A DNA stretch of 9,720 nucleotides from Opitutaceae bacterium (GTDB lineage Bacteria; Verrucomicrobiota; Verrucomicrobiia; Opitutales; Opitutaceae), in contig RGAX01000098.1 of NCBI GenBank assembly GCA_009919985.1, positions 1 to 9,720 of the forward strand. Reading direction: 5' to 3'. Below, piece after piece: positions 1 to 5,925 of the stretch (position 1 is its first letter; each line of letters opens with the position of its first letter). The notes beneath the pieces are model-generated. The model was not told the DNA's origin. It made no database searches and saw only the letters and a list, made by a program, of their open reading frames with translations. The position numbers and the translations under genes are program-made.

Positions 1-1737
1 CGTTTCATCTTCGTCCTTCATGCGATTGATGAGCAGCTGCTGCGCGATGGTAAACAGACCGTTGGTCGTCGAGTAAAGAGAGAGGGCGGCGGGGAGGCTG
101 TAGCAGAAAAAAGTGAAGATGATCGGCATGAACTTCATCATCGTGGCCTGCGTCGCGTCCATGGTGGGCGAGGTGGGCGTGAGCTTCATCTGGAAGATCA
201 TGGTTACGCCCAGAAGTAGCGGCAGTACGTTAAGCGGAATCGGGCCGAGATGAAGAAGCGTGTCGGGCGAGGCGAGATCGTGGGCCCACAGGAACGGCGC
301 GTATCGGAGCTCGGCCGTGCTGGAGAGCATCGAGTAAAAGCCCATGAAGAACGGAATCGTGAGCAGTTGCGGGAGACAGCCGCTGACCGGGTTTACTTTG
401 CGATCCTTGAACAGCTGCATCGTGGCTTGCTGCTGCTTCTGGGGGTTATCTTTGAATTTTTCTTTGATGGCGGCGAGCTCGGGTTGAAGCTTGGCCATGC
501 GCTTCATCGACTTGGTCGAGGCGAGCGTGAGCGGGATGAACGCGAGTTTGAGCGCGAGGGTGGTGAGCATGATGGCGATGCCCCAGTTGCCGGCCCAGCT
601 GTGCATCCACGTCATGAGTGTGATCAGCAGTTTGGAGGCCCAGCCGAAGAAGCCGTAGTCCATCACCTTGTCTTGGTCCGCTTTGAAGACGTCCCCGTTG
701 GCGAGGCGTTTGTATTCTTTAGGGCCAACGTAGAAGTTGGAGCCAAGCTTGGCCGTGGCGCCGGCGGCGAGGGCGGGCAGTTCGAATTGGGCGGCCCCGG
801 CGATGCCGTAGGCGTTGTGATCGGTGTCGGGGAGGGCGGCGAGGAGCTTGACGCGACGGGTAACCAGGCTGGTGGCGGGGGCGTCAGGCGTGAGAATGCT
901 GGTGAAGAACTGGTTCTTCACGGAGGCCCAGAGAATAGGCCCAGGACTGGTCACACTGGAGAGCGGTTGGCTATTGCCGATGCCGAAGTTAGCCAGGAAA
1001 CCGCCGCCCTCGAGCTCGGAGCGGGCGATGAGTTTATCCGAGTCGGTGCTGCGGAAACCAGTCTTTAGCTGCAGGCCATAGTCGAGGGCGTTGACGGGGG
1101 CGGCGGTGCCGAGAGCGAGCGCGACGCGCAGCGGCACGGCGGTCTTGTCGGTGAGATTGCGGAAGGTGGTCTCATGGCGGACTTGGTAAGGATCGCTGCC
1201 GACTTTCGGGTCGATTGAAAGGGCGAGGACGTAGCGGCGGGTGACCTCGAGGCGGCCGTCGAGTACGGCGCGGAAAACAATCTCGCTGCTGCTGCTGCTG
1301 ACCAGGGTGTAGCGGGTGCCGCGGTCCAGACCAGGGAACTCGGTGAGTGCCAGCATCGGATCGGCGTGCAGTTCGTTAAAGATGAACGGATCAGGCCGGC
1401 CTTGGGCGGCGGGATATTGCTTGAGCGCGATGTCGCGAATGGCTCCGCCGAAATCGGTAAAGCGCACGCGAATGAAATCGTTTTCGAGCGTCGTAACTTG
1501 AGCTTGGGCATTGTCGCCGGTGGCGGCGGCAAAATTAGCTTGGGGGCCGCCCGCGCCGAGTGAGGGCGGTTGAACAGCGGTGCCAGCGGCGTTGGTTTGT
1601 GCGGCTTGTTGCGCAACGGCCTCGCGCACGGCAGCGGGCGGGGCGGGCGGTTGCGGGGCAATTTTTTGGCCGACGTAGAGGCTGGCGAAGGCGCCGCAGA
1701 TAAGAGCGATGCCGAGGATCAGATTTTTTTTGTCCAT
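1..1737 (-). CDS. yidC: Membrane protein insertase YidC (C-terminus cut by window edge)
   Basis: YidC inserts and folds inner-membrane proteins, alone or with SecYEG. The frame is open from the ATG at 1737 to base 1, giving 579 residues without a stop. An N-terminal anchor (about residues 5-22) is followed by an Ala/Pro/Gln-rich linker and a large periplasmic domain. The conserved 60KD_IMP core then follows. It has NWGIAIMLTTLALKLAF (384-400), with Lys397 where E. coli has the groove arginine; the cytoplasmic hairpin with LQPEL (417-421); VNPVSGCLPQLL (448-459); a segment around 502-519; and a final helix ending NGLFTIAQQLLINRMKDEDET. E. coli YidC is 548 residues, so only a short tail should be missing. 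The yidD stop codon directly abuts the start, which implies translational coupling. No Shine-Dalgarno motif is visible. Five consecutive Ser codons (AGC) lie at 1291-1305. Identification is very secure. Confidence 0.97.
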   Translation of the reverse strand, partial: MDKKNLILGIALICGAFASLYVGQKIAPQPPAPPAAVREAVAQQAAQTNAAGTAVQPPSLGAGGPQANFAAATGDNAQAQVTTLENDFIRVRFTDFGGAIRDIALKQYPAAQGRPDPFIFNELHADPMLALTEFPGLDRGTRYTLVSSSSSEIVFRAVLDGRLEVTRRYVLALSIDPKVGSDPYQVRHETTFRNLTDKTAVPLRVALALGTAAPVNALDYGLQLKTGFRSTDSDKLIARSELEGGGFLANFGIGNSQPLSSVTSPGPILWASVKNQFFTSILTPDAPATSLVTRRVKLLAALPDTDHNAYGIAGAAQFELPALAAGATAKLGSNFYVGPKEYKRLANGDVFKADQDKVMDYGFFGWASKLLITLMTWMHSWAGNWGIAIMLTTLALKLAFIPLTLASTKSMKRMAKLQPELAAIKEKFKDNPQKQQQATMQLFKDRKVNPVSGCLPQLLTIPFFMGFYSMLSSTAELRYAPFLWAHDLASPDTLLHLGPIPLNVLPLLLGVTMIFQMKLTPTSPTMDATQATMMKFMPIIFTFFCYSLPAALSLYSTTNGLFTIAQQLLINRMKDEDET

Positions 1738-2085
1738 TTAGGAAAGGGGGTCGCAAAGAGATGAGGTAATTTGGGACACCGTCGCGCAGTGCGGGCGGCG
1801 GCGGGCCGCAGGCGCTGGCACGGGGTCTTCACCGCCGGGGTGAAGCGGCGTGCACTTTAAGAGGCGCGCAGCGGCGAGCCAGAGCCCGACGATCGCACCA
1901 TGATCGCGCAAGGCGCCGATCGCGTAGTGCGAGCACGTCGGGGTGAAACGGCAGCCACAGCCAGGACCTAGGAAAACGGGGAGCGCGGGCGAAAGGATGC
2001 GTTGATACAGCCGTACGAGCACAACTAACCCCGCGGCGGGTAGGCCGACGAGACGTGCAATCAAACTGGAACTGCGCTCAGGCAT
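1738..2085 (-). CDS. yidD: Membrane protein insertion efficiency factor YidD
   Basis: YidD is a small membrane-associated protein thought to help YidC insert inner-membrane proteins. This 115-residue product has the family signature: an N-terminal amphipathic/hydrophobic stretch (about residues 8-30), YQRILSP, GPGCGCRFTPTCSHYAI with its conserved cysteines, a downstream HG, and LKCTPLHPGGEDPVP. The C-terminal tail of about 25 residues after the signature is not conserved in the family. The ATG at 2085 lies inside the end of rnpA (8-base overlap), and its TAA abuts the yidC ATG. This matches the usual rnpA-yidD-yidC order. No ribosome binding site is visible, so translation probably depends on coupling. 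Confidence 0.95.
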   Translation of the reverse strand: MPERSSSLIARLVGLPAAGLVVLVRLYQRILSPALPVFLGPGCGCRFTPTCSHYAIGALRDHGAIVGLWLAAARLLKCTPLHPGGEDPVPAPAARRRPHCATVSQITSSLCDPLS

Positions 2086-2476
2086 GGGTAGAAGGCGGGG
2101 GCGGCGGCGTGGGCGATGCGTTGGAGATCTGGCCGCAGGCTTGAAGGAAATTTTTCTCTAACTCTGCGTAAGGCCGGTGAAATACGGCGGCTCGGGCAAT
2201 CAAGAGCAGGTCGCAATCGCGCGGAAGTTGATTTTGATGAGCGCGAAAGAGTTCGCGGAGACGGCGCTTGGCGCGATTGCGGTGAATGGCGTTCCCGACA
2301 GCGGCCGTGGAAGCGATCACGCAGGCGCGCGGCGTTCCTATTGCTGTAGTAACATCAGCTGTAGGCCGGGGGCGCCACCAGACAGTGAAGGCACGGGCAT
2401 CGACACGGCGACCTTCGGTGCGAACAGCACGAATTTCATCCTGGCGGCGAAGGTGCTGCTCAGGGCGAAAACGCAT
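2078..2476 (-). CDS. rnpA: Ribonuclease P protein component
   Basis: RnpA is the protein subunit of RNase P, which matures the 5' ends of tRNA precursors together with the catalytic RNA. The 132-residue product is basic. It starts MRFRPEQHLRRQDEIRAV and carries the RNA-binding signature GNAIHRNRAKRRLRELFR, followed by the usual DLLLIAR strand and a C-terminal helix. The last residues are Pro/Ser-rich. I chose the ATG at 2476 because homologous proteins normally start a few residues before the 'LRR...F..V' segment. A TTG at 2521 would add 15 residues (147 in total) and would overlap the rpmH stop as TTGA, so coupled initiation there is possible. Neither site has a Shine-Dalgarno motif. It overlaps yidD by 8 bases. 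Confidence 0.94.
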   Translation of the reverse strand: MRFRPEQHLRRQDEIRAVRTEGRRVDARAFTVWWRPRPTADVTTAIGTPRACVIASTAAVGNAIHRNRAKRRLRELFRAHQNQLPRDCDLLLIARAAVFHRPYAELEKNFLQACGQISNASPTPPPPPSTHA

Positions 2477-2517
2477 GGGGCCGCGGCGAGTTGAAACGCG
2501 GCCGAAACCGCACGGAA

Positions 2518-2655
2518 TCAAACGACGGTCAGGCGCTTACGACCTTTGAGGCGGCGGGCGCGAATGACTTTACGGCCACCTTTAGTGGCCATGCGAGCGC
2601 GATAGCCAATCTTGCGGGCGCGCTTTAAACGATGGGGGCGGAAGGTGGGTTTCAT
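2518..2655 (-). CDS. rpmH: 50S ribosomal protein bL34
   Basis: This 45-residue, highly basic protein reads MKPTFRPHRLKRARKIGY and continues RARMATKGGRKVIRARRL, ending GRKRLTVV. The family hallmarks are the MKxTFxP start, the RxRMATKxGRK core and the KGRKRLTV end, at the family's usual length of about 45. bL34 is a component of the large ribosomal subunit. It is the first gene of the rpmH-rnpA-yidD-yidC cluster. The TGA stop overlaps an alternative TTG start of rnpA. A likely promoter lies about 30-55 bases upstream of the ATG. Confidence 0.97.
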   Translation of the reverse strand: MKPTFRPHRLKRARKIGYRARMATKGGRKVIRARRLKGRKRLTVV

Positions 2656-2683
2656 GACTTTTGAGCGATTAAGGGGTGACTGA

Positions 2684-2710
2684 AGTGTCCGACGGCTCGA
2701 ACGGTGTCAA
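2684..2710 (-). promoter_or_regulatory. Candidate sigma-70-type promoter for the rpmH operon
   Basis: On the minus strand a perfect TTGACA lies at 2710-2705. Possible -10 elements are GACACT (2689-2684, spacer 15) or CACTTC (2687-2682, spacer 17); both are weak. The position, just upstream of rpmH in a gap of about 118 bases, is right for the operon promoter. The -35 box is what is seen; the assignment is inferred. No DnaA boxes were found in this gap. Confidence 0.45.
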
Positions 2711-2773
2711 GGGTTGGGTTTTGCCGACCTCGGTTTTCCTTCGGGACCTAGTAATCGGGTAGAGTAAGCAAGA

Positions 2774-3055
2774 TCAATAAACCTCGATTAGTCGCGCCCC
2801 CGTCTCTAACTGTTGGATTATTTCTAGCCATAGGCGCTCGAAACTTGCCAGCAAGACGGCGGTGTCGGGTTGAAGAATCGTCAATTGCGCAAAATCTTCG
2901 TCCTTCGTGACAATCACAGCGCCAAGTTCGGCCGCCCGTTGCCAGATCAGCGTATCGGGTGACTGCCCCAGGTTGAGATCAAGGACGTGTTCGGCCTCTT
3001 GGCCTTTATCTCGTAGCCAACGCGTGAGGGCGGCTGGCAGTTGGTTATCAACCAA
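2774..3055 (-). CDS. DUF5615 PIN-like toxin, start region damaged
   Basis: The product (93 residues from a TTG) resembles DUF5615 PIN-like proteins, which are putative VapC-like ribonuclease toxins usually paired with DUF433 antitoxins. It shows VDNQLPAALTRWLRDKGQEA at the N-terminus, HVLDLNLGQSPD, and AVIVTKDEDFA. The Asp of VDNQLP and the acidic residues of KDEDF are the expected metal ligands. Homologues usually begin M-x-FLVDNxLP. Here TTC TTG GTT GAT (FLVD) is present, but a TGA lies directly before the TTC. An ATG at 3062-3060, just after the antitoxin stop, is out of frame by one stray A (ATG-A-TTC-TTG). The original start therefore seems disrupted, leaving only TTG at 3055. It may be expressed poorly or be a pseudogene. 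Confidence 0.7.
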   Translation of the reverse strand: MVDNQLPAALTRWLRDKGQEAEHVLDLNLGQSPDTLIWQRAAELGAVIVTKDEDFAQLTILQPDTAVLLASFERLWLEIIQQLETGARLIEVY

Positions 3056-3063
3056 GAATCATC

Positions 3064-3290
3064 TCACGAGGCGCACAGCAATACATGATCATTTTGCGCG
3101 GCCGCAAATTCCAGACATGCGCGAAGGTCATCGGCCACAAGAAACGGGTAGTCGGTCAAAATTTCTTCCCAACTCGCTCCGTGTGCGAGCAGCTCCAAAA
3201 TATCTTTCACTCGCAGCCGATAGCCTCGGATGCAGGGACGCCCTCTCCTAGAAGTGCATTTTGTTCATAATCATAATTTTTTAATGCCAT
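3064..3290 (-). pseudogene. DUF433 antitoxin, frameshifted
   Basis: DUF433 proteins are winged-helix-like antitoxins found upstream of DUF5615 toxins. The frame from 3240 to the TGA at 3064 gives the DUF433 core: RPCIRGYRLRVKDILELLAH, then GASWEEILTDYPFL, ADDLRACLEFAAAQ and a short tail. That frame has no ATG and meets a TGA at 3267-3265. The expected N-terminal half lies in another frame, from the ATG at 3290, reading MALKNYDYEQNALLG. Joining the two frames across GGAGAGGG (about 3249-3242) by removing two bases gives ...NALLG-GRPCIRG, which matches the family layout (xxxLGGxPCIRG). I infer a 2-base insertion or an equivalent indel. The stop is one base before the ATG at 3062 of the toxin region. 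The upstream sequence is AT-rich and shows no ribosome binding site. Confidence 0.68.
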
Positions 3291-3348
3291 CAATATGACT
3301 TAAGGCAAATAAGGTAATCCGAAATAGCTAAATGAGGGCTTATCGCAC

Positions 3349-4719
3349 TTAGGCGTCGCTCTCGGGTGAATCTGGCGGTGGGACAGTCGGCGGGGTGGGT
3401 TTCAGGCGTCGTTGGCGGGAGGCATCGATGTTTTCGAGTTGGGGGTTGGGGATGCGGGTGAAGGCGATGCGCATCGGGGTGTAGCCGGTGGCGCCGTGCG
3501 CTCCCCCGAAATACACCGAGTTTTTCCCAAACGTTTGGTTCAGCGTATCGACTGCGAGGTTGAGCTTGTCGCGGGTTTTTTCTTTTTCGGCTTCGAATAG
3601 ATCGCCGGTGTGCTGCGTGGACGGGAGCAGGTGATCGAGCAAAATACTGACCCGTAGTGGGGCTAGGTTGGCGAGCGCGCGAGGGCGGCGGGCCCATAAA
3701 GTGTTCAACGCCTGAGTGAAGCGCAGCGTGTCTTGCGTTTCGTTGAAACGGAGATCCGCGGACCAATCGGTGTCGTCGCGGTGGCGCACGGACACGCGCA
3801 GGCCGCCGGCATAGAGGTGCTCGTGGCGGAGGCGCATGGCGGCTTTTTGCAGGAGGCGGTGCAGGACGGCGAGGGCCGCGGCGGGTTGGCGCTGCTCGGG
3901 CGGGAGGACTTGGCTGTGGCCGAGGGTGCTGGTCTTTGGGGCTTCGCGCTCTTGGAGGCCGCCGTGGAGCCAGTCGTGGAAACGGGCGCCTTCGACGCTG
4001 CCCCAGATGGCGCGGAGTTGGGCGCTGCTGGCCGCATAAAGCGCGGCGACGTCGCCAATGCCGGCGGCCCGGAGGCGTTGCTCCATACTTTCACCGATAC
4101 CGGTGAAGTCGCTAAGTTGGACGTCGCGGGCAATGAGTTTGCTGGGGATATCGGCTTCCTCGAAGAGGACCAAGCCATCGGGTTTCTCCAAATCAGAGGC
4201 AAGTTTGGCGAGAAACCAGTTGGGCCCAATGCCGATCGAGCAACGCAGCCACGGGCCGACCTCGCGCACGATGCGCGCGCGGATCTCATCGGCGAGCCGA
4301 AGGGCACGGGCGGGGACGGCGAAGTCACCGGTGAGTTCGCATTCGAGTTCGTCAATGGACTGGACTTTTTTCACCGGCACAAGCGTCTCCACGACCTCGC
4401 GTAAGCGGTGGTGGTAGTCGATGTAAACCTCCGGGCGGGATTCGACGGCGATCAGGCCAGGGCAAAGGCGTCGGGCTTCGGCGAGGCGGGCGTTGCGTTT
4501 GAGCCCGAGTTTTTTGGCTTCCAGGCTGAGGGCGATCACACCGGTGGATTCGGCGAGCAACGGGACAACGGCAATGGGTTGGCCACGCAGTTCCGCTCGC
4601 TCCTGTTGTTCGACAGAGGCGAAGTAAGAATTAAAATCGATGGCGAGCGCGCGGAGCACGGCTCGAAGCGTCGGCGCGGAGACGGGGCTGTCAAATAGCG
4701 AGGCGCTTGACGCGATCAA
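3349..4719 (-). CDS. Y-family translesion DNA polymerase (DinB/UmuC-like)
   Basis: This is an error-prone polymerase of the Y family, expected to copy damaged DNA at stalled forks. The 456-residue frame (TTG at 4719) has catalytic motif DFNSYFASVE (Asp28; Phe33 in the steric-gate position), SIDELE with catalytic Asp123/Glu124, CSIGIGPNWFLAKLASDLEK, and the helix-hairpin-helix DFTGIGESMEQRL. A little-finger region follows, then a UmuC-like C-terminal region (LNLAVDTLNQTFGKNSVYFG). TGDLF (371-375) sits where UmuC carries its clamp-binding motif, but lacks the leading Gln. The tail is Pro-rich. An alternative start is the GTG at 4659, giving MLRALAIDFN, closer to typical starts. No umuD-like partner is in the window. 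It is divergent from the Phd/VapC pair across a shared start region. Confidence 0.92.
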   Translation of the reverse strand: MIASSASLFDSPVSAPTLRAVLRALAIDFNSYFASVEQQERAELRGQPIAVVPLLAESTGVIALSLEAKKLGLKRNARLAEARRLCPGLIAVESRPEVYIDYHHRLREVVETLVPVKKVQSIDELECELTGDFAVPARALRLADEIRARIVREVGPWLRCSIGIGPNWFLAKLASDLEKPDGLVLFEEADIPSKLIARDVQLSDFTGIGESMEQRLRAAGIGDVAALYAASSAQLRAIWGSVEGARFHDWLHGGLQEREAPKTSTLGHSQVLPPEQRQPAAALAVLHRLLQKAAMRLRHEHLYAGGLRVSVRHRDDTDWSADLRFNETQDTLRFTQALNTLWARRPRALANLAPLRVSILLDHLLPSTQHTGDLFEAEKEKTRDKLNLAVDTLNQTFGKNSVYFGGAHGATGYTPMRIAFTRIPNPQLENIDASRQRRLKPTPPTVPPPDSPESDA

Positions 4720-4723
4720 ACAC

Positions 4724-4745
4724 GTTAAACATCGATGTTAAACAT
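4724..4745. promoter_or_regulatory. Palindrome/direct-repeat candidate operator between polymerase and antitoxin
   Basis: The 9-base word GTTAAACAT occurs twice (4724-4732 and 4737-4745), separated by CGAT, so the copies are 13 bases apart. The junction forms a perfect 12-base palindrome, AACATCGATGTT (4728-4739). The site covers both candidate antitoxin starts (ATG at 4735 and 4744) and ends 5 bases from the TTG start of the divergent polymerase. Phd/YefM antitoxins commonly repress their own operon by binding palindromes at the start region, so autoregulation is a fair inference. A TTGACG at 4707-4712 could be a -35 box for the plus-strand operon, but no good -10 follows. Confidence 0.5.
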
Positions 4746-5001
4746 GAGGACAGCGACAATTCGGCAAATGCAGCATGGTTTGACGGCGGTGCTCGAGCGG
4801 GTGGCCCGTGGAGAGGAGATTACGATCACGCGGCGGGGGGTGCCGGTCGCGCGCCTTTTGCCGGCGGCGCCTGCTCAAAAAGCTAAGAAACCGGTCTGGC
4901 CTGATGCGATGAGTCGGCTTAACGATCGCTTCCGGGATGCAGCCGCAAAAGGAAAACCCGCGAGTGAAATCGTGCGGGAGATGCGGGGCCGCGAGTTATG
5001 A
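4735..5001 (+). CDS. Type II antitoxin, Phd/YefM family
   Basis: The 88-residue product begins MLNMRTATIRQMQHGL and has the Phd/YefM N-terminal fold pattern: a TIRQMQHGLTAVLERVARGE helix, then the strand segment EITITRRGVPVARLLPA. The C-terminal part (from about residue 46) is charged and carries the toxin-neutralising region, with AMSRLNDRFRDAAAKG and SEIVREMRG. It is expected to bind the operator at 4724-4745 and to neutralise the PIN toxin downstream. The ATG at 4744 (MRTATIRQM) is an alternative start closer to typical family N-termini. The stop overlaps the toxin ATG by 4 bases (ATGA), the usual coupling in such modules. Both genes look intact. Confidence 0.9.
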   Translation: MLNMRTATIRQMQHGLTAVLERVARGEEITITRRGVPVARLLPAAPAQKAKKPVWPDAMSRLNDRFRDAAAKGKPASEIVREMRGREL

Positions 5002-5435
5002 GAGTGTATTTCGACACCAGCGTGCTGGTGCAGTGGTACGTCTTGGAGACAGGTTCAGCGGCCGCGGTGGCGTTGCGATCGCGCATCGCCCCGCCCGTGC
5101 CGTTGTCGCCGTTTCATCGCGTCGAGCTCAATGCGGCGCTGCGACTTAAAGCGTTTCGCCGGGAACTCAGCAGCCTATCCGCCACGCAAGCGTTAGCAGA
5201 TTTTGAGGCAGAGGTTGAGTCGGGGGTTTTTGAGCCCGTGGAGTTATCCATGGGGACACTTTGTCGACGGGCAGAGGGTTTGGTGGCTGCTTACTCGGAG
5301 CAATTGGGCGTGCGTTCGCTGGATGTGATCCATGTGGCGAGCGCTCTCGAACTGAAGTGCCGCGAATTTGTGACGGGGGATGTGCGCCAGGGCGAACTGG
5401 CCGAAGCCTGTCGCTTGAAGGTGATTAAACCCTGA
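4998..5435 (+). CDS. PIN-domain toxin, VapC-like ribonuclease
   Basis: This is a PIN-domain endoribonuclease, the probable toxin of the Phd-type pair. The 145 residues contain the four conserved acidic positions of a PIN nuclease: Asp6 in MRVYFDTS, Glu43 in FHRVELNAAL, Asp109 in RSLDVIHVASAL, and Asp128 in FVTGDVRQ. The Thr126-x-Asp128 pattern is typical. Family members cleave RNA, often tRNA; the target here cannot be read from sequence. The start overlaps the antitoxin stop by 4 bases. Eight bases separate its stop from the phosphoesterase gene on the same strand, so some read-through transcription is likely. Confidence 0.92.
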   Translation: MRVYFDTSVLVQWYVLETGSAAAVALRSRIAPPVPLSPFHRVELNAALRLKAFRRELSSLSATQALADFEAEVESGVFEPVELSMGTLCRRAEGLVAAYSEQLGVRSLDVIHVASALELKCREFVTGDVRQGELAEACRLKVIKP

Positions 5436-5443
5436 ATTTCCTT

Positions 5444-5881
5444 ATGCGCATCGCGGTCATCTCAGACACCCACGACAAATACCCCGAAGATTTGCCGGCG
5501 CGTTTGAAAGACGCGGACGAGATTTGGCATCTTGGCGACGTGTGCGAGCCGGAGACGCTCGTGGAATTTAAGCTGCTCGGGAAACCCTTACACATCGTGC
5601 TGGGTAATAACGAGTGGGAAGCGCTTTGGCCGATGGAGTTGACGCTCATGCGCGAAGGCGTGCGTTTTTTCCTGACCCATATCTCGCCCAAACAACCGCC
5701 GGAAGGCGTGGATGTGGTGTTGCATGGGCACACGCACGTGCCGCGCGATGAGGTGGCGCACGGCGTGCGTTGGCTAAACCCCGGCTGCATCACGCGGCCC
5801 AATCGCGGGGCGCCAGCGAGCTTCGCGTGGCTCACCGTAAAAAAAGGCCAACCACTTAAATGGGAGCTGGAGCTGTTATGA
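5444..5881 (+). CDS. YfcE/MJ0936-type metallophosphoesterase
   Basis: This is a calcineurin-like phosphodiesterase of the small YfcE family, whose members are cytosolic di-metal enzymes hydrolysing phosphodiester model substrates; the natural substrate is unknown. The 145 residues show the metal-binding motifs in order: SDTHD (Asp8, His10), HLGDV (Asp32), GNNE (Asn55 or Asn56; the family usually has GN[CH]D), LTHISPK (His79), and LHGHTHVP (His96, His98). The substitution of Glu for Asp in GNNE is mild. It lies 8 bases after the PIN toxin gene. Its TGA overlaps an ATG (ATGA) that opens a 15-codon mini-ORF leading to the peptidase gene. No Shine-Dalgarno motif is seen. Confidence 0.92.
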   Translation: MRIAVISDTHDKYPEDLPARLKDADEIWHLGDVCEPETLVEFKLLGKPLHIVLGNNEWEALWPMELTLMREGVRFFLTHISPKQPPEGVDVVLHGHTHVPRDEVAHGVRWLNPGCITRPNRGAPASFAWLTVKKGQPLKWELELL

Positions 5882-5925
5882 GCGCCAAATTTTTTGCCAC
5901 AAAGACGCTGGCGCCAAACGGGTGA
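5878..5925 (+). CDS. Possible 15-residue coupling mini-ORF
   Basis: This short frame, MSAKFFATKTLAPNG, begins with an ATG that overlaps the phosphoesterase stop (ATGA). It ends with a TGA that overlaps the GTG start of the next gene (GTGA). Such a tandem overlap could let ribosomes hand over from one gene to the next. It might instead be chance, or a remnant of the peptidase N-terminus shifted out of frame at the T6 tract (5889-5894). No function is known to me. Confidence 0.3.
   Translation: MSAKFFATKTLAPNG

Noticed and set aside
250..1068. Long open plus-strand frame of 272 codons
   Set aside because: It lies opposite yidC, has a low-complexity Gly/Glu composition and shows no recognisable motif. 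It is a shadow of the GC-rich real gene.
1291..1305. Five tandem GCT triplets
   Set aside because: They encode a Ser run in the yidC periplasmic domain. The tract is short and gives no sign of a functional repeat.
1825..1845. Hairpin CTTCACC-GCCGG-GGTGAAG
   Set aside because: It lies inside the conserved PLHPGG coding motif of yidD, so the pairing is a by-product of the codons, and no T-tract follows.
2656..2773. Possible replication origin next to rpmH
   Set aside because: rpmH often lies near dnaA/oriC in bacteria, but no DnaA box-like TTATCCACA or AT-rich unwinding region is seen here, and dnaA is not adjacent.
3733..4404. Open plus-strand frame of 223 codons
   Set aside because: It is the antisense shadow of the polymerase gene, whose catalytic motifs are clear on the other strand.
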